Assembly: GCA_051531935.1 (NCBI GenBank)
Contig: JAOPTR010000001.1
Span: 1-64,000 of the forward strand
DNA: 64,000 nt
Source: OCS116 sp051531935
GTDB lineage: Bacteria; Pseudomonadota; Alphaproteobacteria; Rhizobiales; OSC116
Direction of reading: 5' to 3'
Positions 1 through 8,772 of this stretch are shown piece by piece. A model generated the notes under the pieces. The model was not told where the DNA came from. It worked only from the letters and a program-made list of their open reading frames with translations, and did not search any database. Positions within the stretch are counted from its first letter, which is position 1; the number at the start of each line of letters is the position of its first letter. The translations under genes were made by a program, and so were the position numbers.

Positions 1-62
1 CGCCGAAGAGATGGCTCAACCTATTTCCCATGTAAGGTCATTATGTATTTTGGGGCTACGGG
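1..62. other. Unresolved left edge
   Basis: No gene can be supported in these bases. Short open stretches exist on both strands, including a possible minus-strand start near position 33 running off the window, but none is long enough to judge. The ABC operon terminator begins immediately after. Confidence 0.3.
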
Positions 63-98
63 CAAAAAAATACCCGAGGTGATGTGAGCCTCGGGTAT
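63..98 (-). terminator. Intrinsic terminator of the sugar ABC operon
   Basis: Read on the minus strand, a perfect 10-bp stem (ATACCCGAGG at 70-79 pairing with CCTCGGGTAT at 89-98) is followed by a run of seven T. It lies about 27 bases past the stop of the substrate-binding protein gene, where the ABC operon transcript should end. Confidence 0.9.
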
Positions 99-124
99 CT
101 TGCTTTATAGCTACCTATTAAGTC

Positions 125-1078
125 CTAGAATAATGAATCTGGGAAATAGTATTTGGCTGCATTTTCTTGTGTGATGAGTGGAGAACCCACAATGAAAGTA
201 CCTTCAACTGGTGCACCAGATACGGCTTGCAGTGCTGTTACTTCCATGGCTGTTGCAATCATCGCAGGTGGATAAAGCACATCTACTGGCACTAGCTTAT
301 CGCCGTCCATTACGCGCTTAATCATTTCTTTCATACCTGCACCACCAACGATAAAGAGTTCATCTTCACGGCCAGCTTCTTTAACAGCTTCAATAACACC
401 CAAAGCAATGTCATCATCCTGCGCCCAAACACCATCAATTTGTGGGAAGCGAGCTAAGAAATCTTGCATCACTGTGAAGCCATCATCACGGTTCCAGTTA
501 GCATGTTTGTTATCAAGTACTTCGATGTCGCTATCGCCAATTTCGGCCATAAACGCATCAAAACGTTCTTCATCAATAGAAATTGGAAGGCCACGCAAGA
601 TCACAATCTTACCTTTACCGCCCATATGCTCTTTCATATATTTAGCTGAGGTCTTACCCAGTTCTGAGTTATTACCAGCCACATAAATATCTACAAGTGA
701 GTTATCTGTAAGGCTACGATCAACCACAGTAATTGTTGCACCAGAAGCTTTTACATCACGGATAGGCTCAGTAAGCGGGCCACCATCTGTTGGCAAAATT
801 ACCAATGCATCAATTTCATGAACAGATACAAGATCTTCCAAATCGTTAGCTTGTGACGTTGGATCGGCAGCGGTTACCAACACAATTTTAAGGTCTGGAT
901 ATGTAGCTTCCAAACGCTTTTTAGTTTCTTGTGCATGGTAGTTTACGCCACCTGTCCAACCATGGTCAGCAGTTGGGATAGACACACCCATTGTGAAGGA
1001 TTCAGCAAATGCTGCTGTTGAAGATACAGCCAGTGCAATACCAGCTACGGCTCCCATTAATTTAGTCGAAAATTTCAT
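125..1078 (-). CDS. Sugar ABC transporter, periplasmic substrate-binding protein
   Basis: This is a 317-residue periplasmic binding protein of the ribose/galactose (type I) family. It would capture a sugar or sugar alcohol and deliver it to the permease encoded upstream. Residues 1-25 form a signal peptide ending AAFA. The mature part opens with the family's beta strand (FTMGVSIPTADHGW), followed by the typical LVILPTDGG and VDRSL segments of the sugar cleft. The start is well marked by GGGAGGG a few bases upstream of the ATG. It is the last gene of an ATPase-permease-SBP operon and is followed by a strong terminator. The sugar cannot be read from sequence; the family assignment is sure. Confidence 0.9.
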   Translation of the reverse strand: MKFSTKLMGAVAGIALAVSSTAAFAESFTMGVSIPTADHGWTGGVNYHAQETKKRLEATYPDLKIVLVTAADPTSQANDLEDLVSVHEIDALVILPTDGGPLTEPIRDVKASGATITVVDRSLTDNSLVDIYVAGNNSELGKTSAKYMKEHMGGKGKIVILRGLPISIDEERFDAFMAEIGDSDIEVLDNKHANWNRDDGFTVMQDFLARFPQIDGVWAQDDDIALGVIEAVKEAGREDELFIVGGAGMKEMIKRVMDGDKLVPVDVLYPPAMIATAMEVTALQAVSGAPVEGTFIVGSPLITQENAAKYYFPDSLF

Positions 1079-1125
1079 TTTACCCTCCCAGGTTATATTT
1101 TCGAGACGCCAAAAGCGCCAATCAT

Positions 1126-1144
1126 AGGCTTGAGAAACAAGCCT
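1126..1144 (-). promoter_or_regulatory. Intercistronic hairpin between permease and binding-protein genes
   Basis: There is a perfect 7-bp stem (AGGCTTG / CAAGCCT) with a 5-base loop in the 84-base gap between permease and binding-protein genes. No T run follows. In such operons a hairpin here often stabilises or separates the message so that binding protein is made in excess; that role is inferred. Confidence 0.4.
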
Positions 1145-1162
1145 TCTCTTTCGAACGAGTGA

Positions 1163-2170
1163 TTACTTCTTTTTCTTCCAATCACCACGTTGTAGATAAA
1201 CAGCCACGACGATGATAACGCCCTGTACGGTGCCGTTCAAATAGTTAGAAATTAAATCTGTTAAATTGAGTATGTTGCCGATCATAGTCAGAATGAGCGC
1301 GCCCATAACCGTACCCCAAATGCGGCCGTAACCACCTTTAAGCATGGTGCCGCCAATGATAACCGCGGCAATTGCCTCTAGCTCCCACAAAGTGCCTGTT
1401 TGTGCGGATGCACTGCCCAAACGAGGCACGTAAATTATAGTGGCAATAGATACGCATATGCCTTGCAATATATAAGTTTTAATGCGGGTTTTATCGACAT
1501 TAACTGCTGAATATTTTGCTACATTTTCGTTAGAACCAATGGCAAAACAATGGCGGCCAAATATAGTTTTATTGAGCAAGATATAGCCGATAATCGCCAC
1601 GGCTAAAAATACCAATACAGGAATCGGAATGCCAAAAACATCTTCATAATATACAGGGCGGTAAATTTTACGCACCCCACGATCCAGACTAATAGTACCG
1701 CCATCGGCGCTATAGGTGACCAAGGAGCGATATATACCCATGGAACCCAATGTAACAATGAAAGCCTCGATTTTACCTTTTGTGGTGAGGAAACCATTGA
1801 TAAAACCTGCAGCAATGCCCAAGATAATGGATATACCGATGCCTGCAAATATAATCAGCAAACCTGGTTCCATAAATGTTTTTAGCTCGTTCATCAGCAA
1901 AATCATAATGCCCGAGATAAACGCCGCCATCGAGCCTACCGACAAATCTATACCGCCTGCGGTGATGACAAATGTAGCCCCAACAGCAATAATGCCAATG
2001 AATGACGAGCGGGTAAGGATATTGGATAGGTTACCAGAATTGATAAAAGCATCATTGATTAAATATCCGAAAATAAACAACACAATCATAGCAATGAAAG
2101 GGCCTAGTGTCTTGAAATCCATTTTTATAAATGGGCTTTTATTTGTTTTACTTTGTTCGACTTCAGACAT
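1163..2170 (-). CDS. Sugar ABC transporter permease (RbsC-like)
   Basis: This 335-residue inner-membrane permease belongs to the ribose/xylose branch (BPD_transp_2). About eight to ten hydrophobic segments follow a short cytoplasmic N-terminus. The family features GGIDLSVGSM (about residue 70), the GFITTKGKIEAFIVTLG-type loop and the LGSASAQTGTLWELEAIAA segment are all present. The ATG directly abuts the ATPase stop codon (TAAATG), and its ribosome-binding site GGAGG lies inside the last ATPase codons, so the two are translationally coupled. It should form a homodimer channel with the ATPase on the cytoplasmic face. Confidence 0.9.
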   Translation of the reverse strand: MSEVEQSKTNKSPFIKMDFKTLGPFIAMIVLFIFGYLINDAFINSGNLSNILTRSSFIGIIAVGATFVITAGGIDLSVGSMAAFISGIMILLMNELKTFMEPGLLIIFAGIGISIILGIAAGFINGFLTTKGKIEAFIVTLGSMGIYRSLVTYSADGGTISLDRGVRKIYRPVYYEDVFGIPIPVLVFLAVAIIGYILLNKTIFGRHCFAIGSNENVAKYSAVNVDKTRIKTYILQGICVSIATIIYVPRLGSASAQTGTLWELEAIAAVIIGGTMLKGGYGRIWGTVMGALILTMIGNILNLTDLISNYLNGTVQGVIIVVAVYLQRGDWKKKK

Positions 2171-3688
2171 TTATCTGACCTCCTTTAAACCAGACGCGTA
2201 GCGTACGATTTCGCTTTCATTAATCTCAGTACCTTGCAGAACACCTTGTATTTTGCCGTTATACATAACCACAACCTCATGCGAGATGCCGATAATTTCG
2301 GGCATTTCGGATGAGATAACCACCACCGACATACCATCTGCCGCCAGTGCCGCAATAAAGCTATAAATTTGTTGTTTTGTGCCGACATCAATGCCACGTG
2401 TAGGCTCGTCGATAATCACAATATTGGGATTGGCTTCCATAATTTTAGCCAATAGTAATTTTTGCTGATTGCCACCAGACATATCACCTGCCGTGATGTT
2501 AGGATCGCGCGCGCGGATATCGAACCGCCGAATGCCACGTGCCGTTGCTTTTTGCTCAGCGGCATCATCCATAAGGAAGTTTTTCACGAAATTTGGTAAG
2601 GCCAACAAAGTTAGATTGGGTTGCATTTGTTGATTTAACAAAAGCCCTTTTTCTTTCCTGTCTTTGGTGAGGTACGCCACGCCTGCATCACGCGCTTCGG
2701 CAACAGAAGAAAAATTGCAAGGCTTACCATGCAATAACACTTCACCAGATTCAATATTAGCCAGCCCGCAAATGGCCTCGAAAACAGCCGTACGGCCAGA
2801 GCCTACGAGACCTGAAAAACCCAGAATTTGACCTTTGCGGAGTTTGAACGAAATGTCTTTGACATATTCGGTGCTTAACCCTTTGGCCTCTAGCACCACT
2901 TCAGCATCAACATCCACTTCGTTTTTAGGTGGGTATAGTTTTGACAATTCACGGCCGACCATTAACTGCGCCATAGCATCTAAGCTTAATTCTTCGGTTT
3001 GTTTGGTGGCTATCCATTGCCCATCCCGCATGACGGTTACACGGTCGGCAATTTGTTTAATTTCGGACAATTTGTGTGAGGAAAAAATAATCGCCACACC
3101 ATTGCTTTTTAGTTTTTCAATTTGTTTAAAAAAGAGACTAGTTTCAGCTTCTGTAAGCACCGCTGTCGGCTCGTCCATAATCAACACGCGGGCATCGCGG
3201 CTCATCGCTTTTACAATTTCTACCATTTGCTTTTCGGCAATTGATAAATCGCAAATACGGTCACGTGGTGAAATATCGGCTCCCAGCTCATCTAAATAAA
3301 ATTGAACTTTAGCTTCCATGTCGGTGCGGTTTAAAAACAGCCCTTTGGTTTGCTCGCGCCCTAAGAAAATATTCTCTTCAACTGTTAGTTGTTCGGCTAA
3401 ATTCAGTTCTTGATGAATAAGCACAATACCCAAATCTTCAGCCTGGCCAAAGGGTGGTAGTTGGGTAATTTTACCATCTAATTTTACATTGCCCGAAGTG
3501 GGTGTATGCAAACCAGAAAGAATTTTCATGAGGGTAGATTTACCAGCGCCATTTTCGCCAATAAGCGCATGCACTTCGCCTTTGCGAAGTTCGAAACCAA
3601 CGCTAAACAACACAGCTACCGAGCCAAATGATTTACTCACGCCATCGGCTGCTAACACAATTTCTGCTGACGCAGGAATTTCTGACAC
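2171..3688 (-). CDS. Sugar ABC transporter ATPase with two ABC domains (RbsA-like)
   Basis: This is a 505-residue double ATPase energising sugar uptake. Domain 1 has Walker A GENGAGKS (about 44-51), signature LSIAEKQ and Walker B VLIMDEPTAVL. Domain 2 has the degenerate Walker A GLVGSGRT, signature MSGGNQQ and Walker B IVIIDEPTRGID, the usual asymmetry of the RbsA/MglA family. The frame stays open upstream to 3805, but I choose GTG at 3688: it sits nine bases behind GGGAGGGG (3697-3704), and family similarity begins there. The longer reading would run through the operator region. It is the first gene of the operon, behind the LacI operators. Confidence 0.9.
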   Translation of the reverse strand: MSEIPASAEIVLAADGVSKSFGSVAVLFSVGFELRKGEVHALIGENGAGKSTLMKILSGLHTPTSGNVKLDGKITQLPPFGQAEDLGIVLIHQELNLAEQLTVEENIFLGREQTKGLFLNRTDMEAKVQFYLDELGADISPRDRICDLSIAEKQMVEIVKAMSRDARVLIMDEPTAVLTEAETSLFFKQIEKLKSNGVAIIFSSHKLSEIKQIADRVTVMRDGQWIATKQTEELSLDAMAQLMVGRELSKLYPPKNEVDVDAEVVLEAKGLSTEYVKDISFKLRKGQILGFSGLVGSGRTAVFEAICGLANIESGEVLLHGKPCNFSSVAEARDAGVAYLTKDRKEKGLLLNQQMQPNLTLLALPNFVKNFLMDDAAEQKATARGIRRFDIRARDPNITAGDMSGGNQQKLLLAKIMEANPNIVIIDEPTRGIDVGTKQQIYSFIAALAADGMSVVVISSEMPEIIGISHEVVVMYNGKIQGVLQGTEINESEIVRYASGLKEVR

Positions 3689-3748
3689 TATAATTACCCC
3701 TCCCAGAGCCAACCCAAATTTATGTTTATTTGGTGTTGAATATCCATG

Positions 3749-3796
3749 ATTATGCACAATGTAAACCTTTACACAACAAAAATGTAAAGGTTTACA
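3749..3796 (-). promoter_or_regulatory. Twin LacI-family operators and promoter of the sugar ABC operon
   Basis: Two 14-bp inverted repeats, TGTAAACCTTTACA (3760-3773) and TGTAAAGGTTTACA (3783-3796), are exact reverse complements of each other, with centres 23 bp apart (about two helical turns). Their TGTAAA/TTTACA arms resemble LacI/GalR-family operators. On the minus strand a CATAAT (3754-3749) could be the -10 box of the ABC operon, which would put one operator over the promoter core. The divergent lacI-type gene starts 87 bases away. Confidence 0.8.
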
Positions 3797-3882
3797 CTTT
3801 ATCATTTAGTCGAATTAAGCTAAGAATCTGACATAGGGTCATTTTTTATTGTTATACACACAGCCAAACTTGGGATCGCATT

Positions 3883-4938
3883 GTGGACGAATTTAGCAAA
3901 AAGCCAGCAACCATTGAAGATGTTGCCAAAATAGCTGGAGTATCCATTGCCACAGTAAGCCGTGCCATTAGCAAACCAGATAAAGTGGCCGAAAGCACCA
4001 AGAAAAAGGTTATGGGCGCCATAGCCCGCACAGGTTATATAGCCAATGCCATGGCGCAAAACCTGCGCAAGCAGCGCTCGCAAATGGTATTGGTTTTAAC
4101 CCAATCAATTGCCGATTCTAATTTTCCAGGCTTATTGATTGGCTTAGAAAAAGCAGCAAATGAACGCGGTTATGGCGTGTTGATTGGCAATACCGATTCT
4201 GATGTCGAGCTTGAGACAAAATATCTAAGATTTCTATCTACAGGCATTGCCGATGGGATGATATTACTGACAGGACATTTGCCTGTAGTTGGATGGCCGC
4301 GCAGTGCCGCAAGCAGTTTTCCGCCTATGGTAACCGCCATGCGACCTATCGACCATAATGAAATTAATTATGTGGGTGTAGATGACGAGAATAGCTATAA
4401 AATGGCCACAGAATATTTGGTTTCATTAGGACATAAAGACATTGCCTATATTGACGGCCCGCAGGGCGATGTGATTTCTGAGCTGCGATATGAAGGCTAT
4501 AAAAACGCGTTATTGCCGCGCTTTGGACAAAAAGCACTGTGGAAGGTGAGTAGTGATGGCACAAGCGAAGGTGGCCGTGCAGCCATCGAACGCTTATTCA
4601 TTCGTGACACATTGCCCACTGCGTTTGCTTGTTATAATGACGACACTGCAATTGGTGTGATCAGCGCCCTACACTCTCGCGGGTTTAATGTGCCTAAGGA
4701 TTTTTCGGTTATTGGCTTTGATGACATTCCGTTTTCGAGCCATTTCTCACCATCTATAACCACCGTTAGGCAACCCCGCGCCATGATTGGTAAAATTGCC
4801 ATGACGCGGTTATTGGATTCGATCGGCAACCGACAAACACCGAGTGAAACCACTTTATTGCATGGCGAATTGGTGGTTAGAAGTTCATGCACGACACCAC
4901 GCCAAAGCGCCCTCGCCTTTGGTGGTTCAAGACATTAA
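3883..4938 (+). CDS. LacI-family transcriptional regulator
   Basis: The 351-residue protein has an N-terminal helix-turn-helix (TIEDVAKIAGVSIATVSRAI, residues 10-29) and hinge helix (NAMAQNLRKQRS). The ligand-binding core has the family's IGNTDSD, PMVTAMRP, GHKDIAYIDGP and VIGFDDIPF segments. It starts with GTG at 3883. It is divergent from the sugar ABC operon and separated from it by the twin operators, so it most likely represses the transporter and perhaps itself until the sugar or a derivative binds. The effector is unknown. Confidence 0.9.
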   Translation: MDEFSKKPATIEDVAKIAGVSIATVSRAISKPDKVAESTKKKVMGAIARTGYIANAMAQNLRKQRSQMVLVLTQSIADSNFPGLLIGLEKAANERGYGVLIGNTDSDVELETKYLRFLSTGIADGMILLTGHLPVVGWPRSAASSFPPMVTAMRPIDHNEINYVGVDDENSYKMATEYLVSLGHKDIAYIDGPQGDVISELRYEGYKNALLPRFGQKALWKVSSDGTSEGGRAAIERLFIRDTLPTAFACYNDDTAIGVISALHSRGFNVPKDFSVIGFDDIPFSSHFSPSITTVRQPRAMIGKIAMTRLLDSIGNRQTPSETTLLHGELVVRSSCTTPRQSALAFGGSRH

Positions 4939-4964
4939 TGATGCGTTTTATAAAGGCCTTTCCT

Positions 4965-5369
4965 CTATTTTGAAACACGACTTTTATTGGCGATATTTAA
5001 ATACCGTCTAAATTGAGGGCATTCTAAATGGCTGGGCGCTTGGCATTTTGCAGCGTGACGCAGACCATCGCGCATGGCAGATAATTGACTAATTTTCTGA
5101 TCAAGTTCCTCGGCTTTTTGGGTGAGTAATTCTCTATCAATGTCGAGTTTTTTATCGGCTCCAAACATATTTAAAATCTCATCAAGTGAAAAACCGCTGT
5201 GTCGTCCCAAGGCAATAAGTGCCAATTGCTCTAATACATTTTCGTGAAACAATCGGCGCAAACCCTGCCGCCCTGCGGAGTGAATGAGGCCTTTTTCTTC
5301 GTAATAACGCAATGTTGATGCGGGTAGGCCAGAATGTTTTATCACCTCGCCAATATCTAAAATTTTCAT
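4965..5369 (-). CDS. MerR-family transcriptional regulator
   Basis: This is a 134-residue MerR-type activator. The winged helix (IGEVIKHSGLPASTLRYYEEKGLI) sits at the N-terminus, followed by a coiled dimerisation helix and a C-terminal tail with two cysteines (AKCQAPSHLECPQFRR) that could sense a thiol-reactive compound or metal. The ATG at 5369 is preferred; an in-frame GTG at 5378 adds three residues. It is divergent from the methyltransferase gene, whose promoter has the 19-bp spacer that MerR proteins act on. It ends 26 bases from the convergent lacI gene. Confidence 0.85.
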   Translation of the reverse strand: MKILDIGEVIKHSGLPASTLRYYEEKGLIHSAGRQGLRRLFHENVLEQLALIALGRHSGFSLDEILNMFGADKKLDIDRELLTQKAEELDQKISQLSAMRDGLRHAAKCQAPSHLECPQFRRYLNIANKSRVSK

Positions 5370-5385
5370 CTGCTGCACTTTTCTC

Positions 5386-5416
5386 TTGACCTCAAGTTAA
5401 CTTGAACCTGTATAAT
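5386..5416 (+). promoter_or_regulatory. MerR-type promoter with 19-bp spacer
   Basis: TTGACC (-35, 5386-5391) and TATAAT (-10, 5411-5416) are separated by exactly 19 bases, the hallmark of promoters that MerR regulators activate by untwisting DNA. A perfect 14-bp palindrome, TCAAGTTAACTTGA (5392-5405), fills the spacer as the operator. It drives the methyltransferase gene at 5455 and lies 17 bases from the divergent merR start, so autoregulation is likely. Confidence 0.85.
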
Positions 5417-5454
5417 AACCCAACTTGAACAAAATTCAAAATTTAGGAAACATT

Positions 5455-6090
5455 ATGCAGCATGATTTTTGGCATCAAAAATGGCAAGATAATAAAATTG
5501 GTTTTCACGAAGCACAAGCCAACAAGCTTTTAACCCAAAACATCAGCAAATTGGCACTTGCAAAAGGCGCTAAGATATTCATTCCCCTTTGCGGCAAAAC
5601 CTTAGACATTGACTGGCTGTTGACTAAAGATTATTCGGTTGTGGGTGCTGAACTAAGTGAGTTGGCGATAAACCAATTATTTGAACAGCTTAATATAACA
5701 CCCAAAACCGAGCAACTTGATGGTTTAGTGCGTTATTATGCACCCAATATTAGCATTTATGTTGGCGATATATTCAATTTAACGTCTGAGATAATTGGTA
5801 AGATTGATGCAATTTATGACCGCGCTGCATTGGTGGCATTACCCGCAAAAACACGGGTAGATTACGCAAATCATATGATGAAAATCACGCGAACTGCACC
5901 GCAATTACTTGTTTGTTACGAATATGACCAGAACCTAATGAGCGGCCCACCATTTTCCATAAATGCAGCTGAAGTGCAAACACACTACGCAAATGCTTAC
6001 AACATAACACTATCAGAAACCGACAAAGCCACCGGAAAAGTAAAAGCCACAGAAAATGTCTGGCTCTTAAAGCCTAATGAACAAATTTGA
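5455..6090 (+). CDS. tpm: Thiopurine S-methyltransferase family protein
   Basis: This is a 211-residue SAM-dependent methyltransferase of the bacterial TPMT family, which methylates thiol, selenium or tellurium compounds. Family marks are FWHQKWQDNKIGFHE at the N-terminus (substrate helix), PLCGKTLDIDWL (SAM loop), GDIFNL and DRAALVALP. The frame is open from a TTG at 5425, but the promoter places transcription start near 5423. The ATG at 5455, behind AGGAA, is therefore the start. The last six codons lie inside the first unit of a 103-bp tandem repeat. Control by the adjacent MerR protein suggests a role against a thiol-reactive or metalloid compound; the substrate is inferred. Confidence 0.85.
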   Translation: MQHDFWHQKWQDNKIGFHEAQANKLLTQNISKLALAKGAKIFIPLCGKTLDIDWLLTKDYSVVGAELSELAINQLFEQLNITPKTEQLDGLVRYYAPNISIYVGDIFNLTSEIIGKIDAIYDRAALVALPAKTRVDYANHMMKITRTAPQLLVCYEYDQNLMSGPPFSINAAEVQTHYANAYNITLSETDKATGKVKATENVWLLKPNEQI

Positions 6091-6380
6091 TTTTCGCTAA
6101 AATAGTGTGGGCGATAAGAGGGGAATAAGAAAATGCCTGTGCCCCGAACATCTACGACCAGTATTAACGCGAAGGCCTAATGAACAAATTCGATTTTCGC
6201 TAAAATAGTCTAGGCGGTGCAAGGGGAATAGGCAAATGCCTATGACCCGACCACCAACGACGAATATTGACGCGAAGACCTAATGCACAAATTTGATTTT
6301 CGCTAAAATAGTCTAGGCGGTGCGAGGGGAATAGGCAAATGCCTATGACCCGACCACCAACGACGAATATTGACGTGAAA
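6072..6380. repeat. Three tandem copies of a 103-bp unit
   Basis: Units start at 6072, 6175 and 6278 with an exact period of 103 bp. Copies 2 and 3 differ at only a few positions; copy 1 is more diverged in its centre. Copy 1 begins with the last codons of the methyltransferase gene, including its stop, so the array seems to have grown by duplication of the gene's tail and downstream DNA. Copies 2 and 3 contain a 6-bp inverted repeat (TAGGCA-AA-TGCCTA). The array ends just before the lepA stop codon. No convincing reading frame spans the units. Confidence 0.9.
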
Positions 6381-6387
6381 ATTAAAT

Positions 6388-8193
6388 TTAGTCGTCCATT
6401 TTTAGGGCGTTGATGAAAGCCTCTTGTGGGATTTCTACGCGACCAAACTGACGCATTTTCTTTTTACCTTTTTTCTGCTTGTCGAGCAGTTTGCGTTTAC
6501 GGCTGATATCACCACCGTAGCATTTGGCGGTTACGTCTTTACGCATGGCGGCGATGGTTTCGCGGGCGACAATACGGCCACCGAGGGCAGCTTGAATTGG
6601 AATTTTAAACAAATGACGCGGGATCATTTCTTTAAGCTTCTCACACATGGCGCGACCACGGTTTTCGGCGCGTTCGGCATGCACGATGGTTGCCAAAGCG
6701 TCTACAGGTTCCTCATTAATGAGAATACTCATGCGCACTAGGTTTTCTTCGCGATAACCAGTTAGGCTATAATCAAAACTTGCATAACCACGTGAGATTG
6801 ATTTTAGACGGTCATAGAAATCAATAACCACTTCATTAAGGGGCATTTCGTATACCAACATGGCGCGTGAACCTACATAAGTAAGGTCTTTTTGAATGCC
6901 ACGTCGGTCTTGGCAAAGCTTTAAAACACCACCTAAATATTCATCTGGCACTAAAATAGTGGCTTCAATCCACGGCTCTTCAATATGGTCAATGGCCATC
7001 ACGTCTGGCATATCGGCAGGGTTGTGCAAAATTTGCATTTCGCCATCTGTCATATGCAATTCGTAGATAACGCTGGGCGCTGTGGTGATAAGATCAATGT
7101 TAAACTCGCGTTCCAAACGGTCACGAATAATTTCCATATGTAACAAACCAAGGAAACCACAACGGAAACCAAAGCCAAGCGCTGCAGATGATTCCATTTC
7201 GAATTCGAAACTTGCATCATTGAGGCGTAATTTTGCCATGGCTTCACGTAATTGTTCGAACTCGCTGCTATCAACGGGAAACAAACCACAAAACACAACA
7301 GGTTGCGCAGGTTGAAAGCCTGTAATGGCCTCGGCACAAGGTTGTTTAAGGTCAGTAACCGTATCACCCACGCGGGTATCGGCAACTTCTTTAATGGCGG
7401 CAGTGAAAAAGCCAATTTCGCCTGGACGCAATTCGTCAAACATTTCTTGTTTCGGGCGGAACACACCCAAACGGTCGATTAGATGAGTAGTGCCAGCGCC
7501 CATCATTTGAATGCGTTGGCCTTTTTTCATTACACCGTCGATGATACGTACAAGTACCACAACGCCTAGATATTGGTCATACCAACTATCAACCAACGAT
7601 GCTTTAAGTGGTGCATCTAGGTTGCCTTCTGGCGCGGGTAATTGTTTAACAATAGCTTCCAAAATATCGGGTATGCCAAGGCCAGTTTTGGCGGAACATT
7701 CAACCGCTTCGGATGTATCAATGCCAATCACATCTTCGATTTGCAATTTAATACGTTCTGGATCTGCGGCTGGTAGATCAATTTTATTTAGCACGGTCAC
7801 TAATTCATGATCATTCTCGATGGCTTTGTAAACATTCGCCAGAGTTTGTGCTTCAACACCTTGAGACGCATCGACAACTAATAATGAACCTTCGCACGCT
7901 GCTAATGAACGGCTCACCTCATAGGCGAAATCCACATGGCCTGGGGTGTCGATAAGGTTTAATACATAAGTTTCGCCATCAGCGGCTTTATAATCCAACC
8001 GTACGGTTTGGGCTTTAATGGTGATGCCGCGTTCGCGCTCAATCTCCATATTGTCAAGCACTTGGTCTTGCATTTCGCGCTCTTCAAGCCCGCCCGTAAT
8101 TTGAATGAGGCGGTCGGCAATTGTAGATTTGCCGTGGTCAATATGTGCAACAATGGAAAAATTGCGGATTTTATCAATATCATAATCTGTCAT
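6388..8193 (-). CDS. lepA: Elongation factor 4 (LepA)
   Basis: This 601-residue translational GTPase acts on ribosomes during elongation or assembly. It is full length for the family. G motifs are AHIDHGKST (16-24), DTPGHVDF, NKIDLPAAD and SAKTG. The LepA-specific C-terminal domain follows, ending in the characteristic lysine/arginine-rich stretch and RQFGRVEIPQEAFI. It has no close operon partner: the 103-bp repeat array lies downstream and about 200 bases of noncoding DNA upstream. Confidence 0.97.
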   Translation of the reverse strand: MTDYDIDKIRNFSIVAHIDHGKSTIADRLIQITGGLEEREMQDQVLDNMEIERERGITIKAQTVRLDYKAADGETYVLNLIDTPGHVDFAYEVSRSLAACEGSLLVVDASQGVEAQTLANVYKAIENDHELVTVLNKIDLPAADPERIKLQIEDVIGIDTSEAVECSAKTGLGIPDILEAIVKQLPAPEGNLDAPLKASLVDSWYDQYLGVVVLVRIIDGVMKKGQRIQMMGAGTTHLIDRLGVFRPKQEMFDELRPGEIGFFTAAIKEVADTRVGDTVTDLKQPCAEAITGFQPAQPVVFCGLFPVDSSEFEQLREAMAKLRLNDASFEFEMESSAALGFGFRCGFLGLLHMEIIRDRLEREFNIDLITTAPSVIYELHMTDGEMQILHNPADMPDVMAIDHIEEPWIEATILVPDEYLGGVLKLCQDRRGIQKDLTYVGSRAMLVYEMPLNEVVIDFYDRLKSISRGYASFDYSLTGYREENLVRMSILINEEPVDALATIVHAERAENRGRAMCEKLKEMIPRHLFKIPIQAALGGRIVARETIAAMRKDVTAKCYGGDISRKRKLLDKQKKGKKKMRQFGRVEIPQEAFINALKMDD

Positions 8194-8390
8194 AATGCTC
8201 TCATATCAGAGCTTGAGCCAAATTTCTATGTTTAAATGGGCATTCGCACGCTTATATACGCCAAAAACGCCCGAATGGGTAAGCACCCCAAAAACGAGCA
8301 TTGCAATAACCTATTAAATAACAACAAATGTTAAAATTGTTATCAGGCAATTGCAATGCCTACATCTAGATATCTCACAATTCGTTTGGC

Positions 8391-8771
8391 CTACACAACT
8401 TCAATAAATGCCATAAATGCGGCAATTGAAATTGGCCAGAAAAACAGCCATTGGGGTGATGATAAAAACCGAACATATACTAGCTTACCGTAAATTGTTG
8501 CCACAATCGCAAAGGATGTATTTTGGATGAGCAGCGAAAGATGAATGCCTTTTGCCAATTCGGGTGCGTAAATTGCATATATTGCCAATGCGGTCATACC
8601 CACAAACCAGACAGTAACACCGTACCAAATAAAGCCCAGAGTGCCTTTGACAATTTTGCGTTGCTTGACGCTTTGCCATTGTTCAAGCATAGGCGCCCAA
8701 ACCTTTTGACCACCCACAAAATGATGGATACAGCCAACAGCAAAAATTAATATTGGCAATAAATACTGCAT
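8391..8771 (-). CDS. Small membrane protein, paralogue of the neighbouring upstream gene
   Basis: The product is 126 residues with four hydrophobic segments; I do not recognise a named family. It opens with a hydrophobic stretch containing GCIHHFVGGQKVW, which matches the VAHAFGGGPEIW motif of the gene just upstream, and the TM spacing is the same. The two are therefore diverged tandem paralogues. The start is ATG 8771, one base after the upstream stop; the frame extends eight codons further, but those codons lie inside the upstream gene. The pair is cotranscribed and probably controlled by the divergent TetR regulator. Confidence 0.75.
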   Translation of the reverse strand: MQYLLPILIFAVGCIHHFVGGQKVWAPMLEQWQSVKQRKIVKGTLGFIWYGVTVWFVGMTALAIYAIYAPELAKGIHLSLLIQNTSFAIVATIYGKLVYVRFLSSPQWLFFWPISIAAFMAFIEVV

Positions 8772-8772
8772 T

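Noticed and set aside
2835..3299. Long antisense frames over the ABC ATPase, MurC, LepA, RecN, FtsZ and others
   Set aside because: They mirror well-conserved genes on the other strand and show no family motifs or ribosome-binding sites.
6072..6380. CRISPR array
   Set aside because: The repeats are contiguous 103-bp units without spacers, and no cas genes are near.
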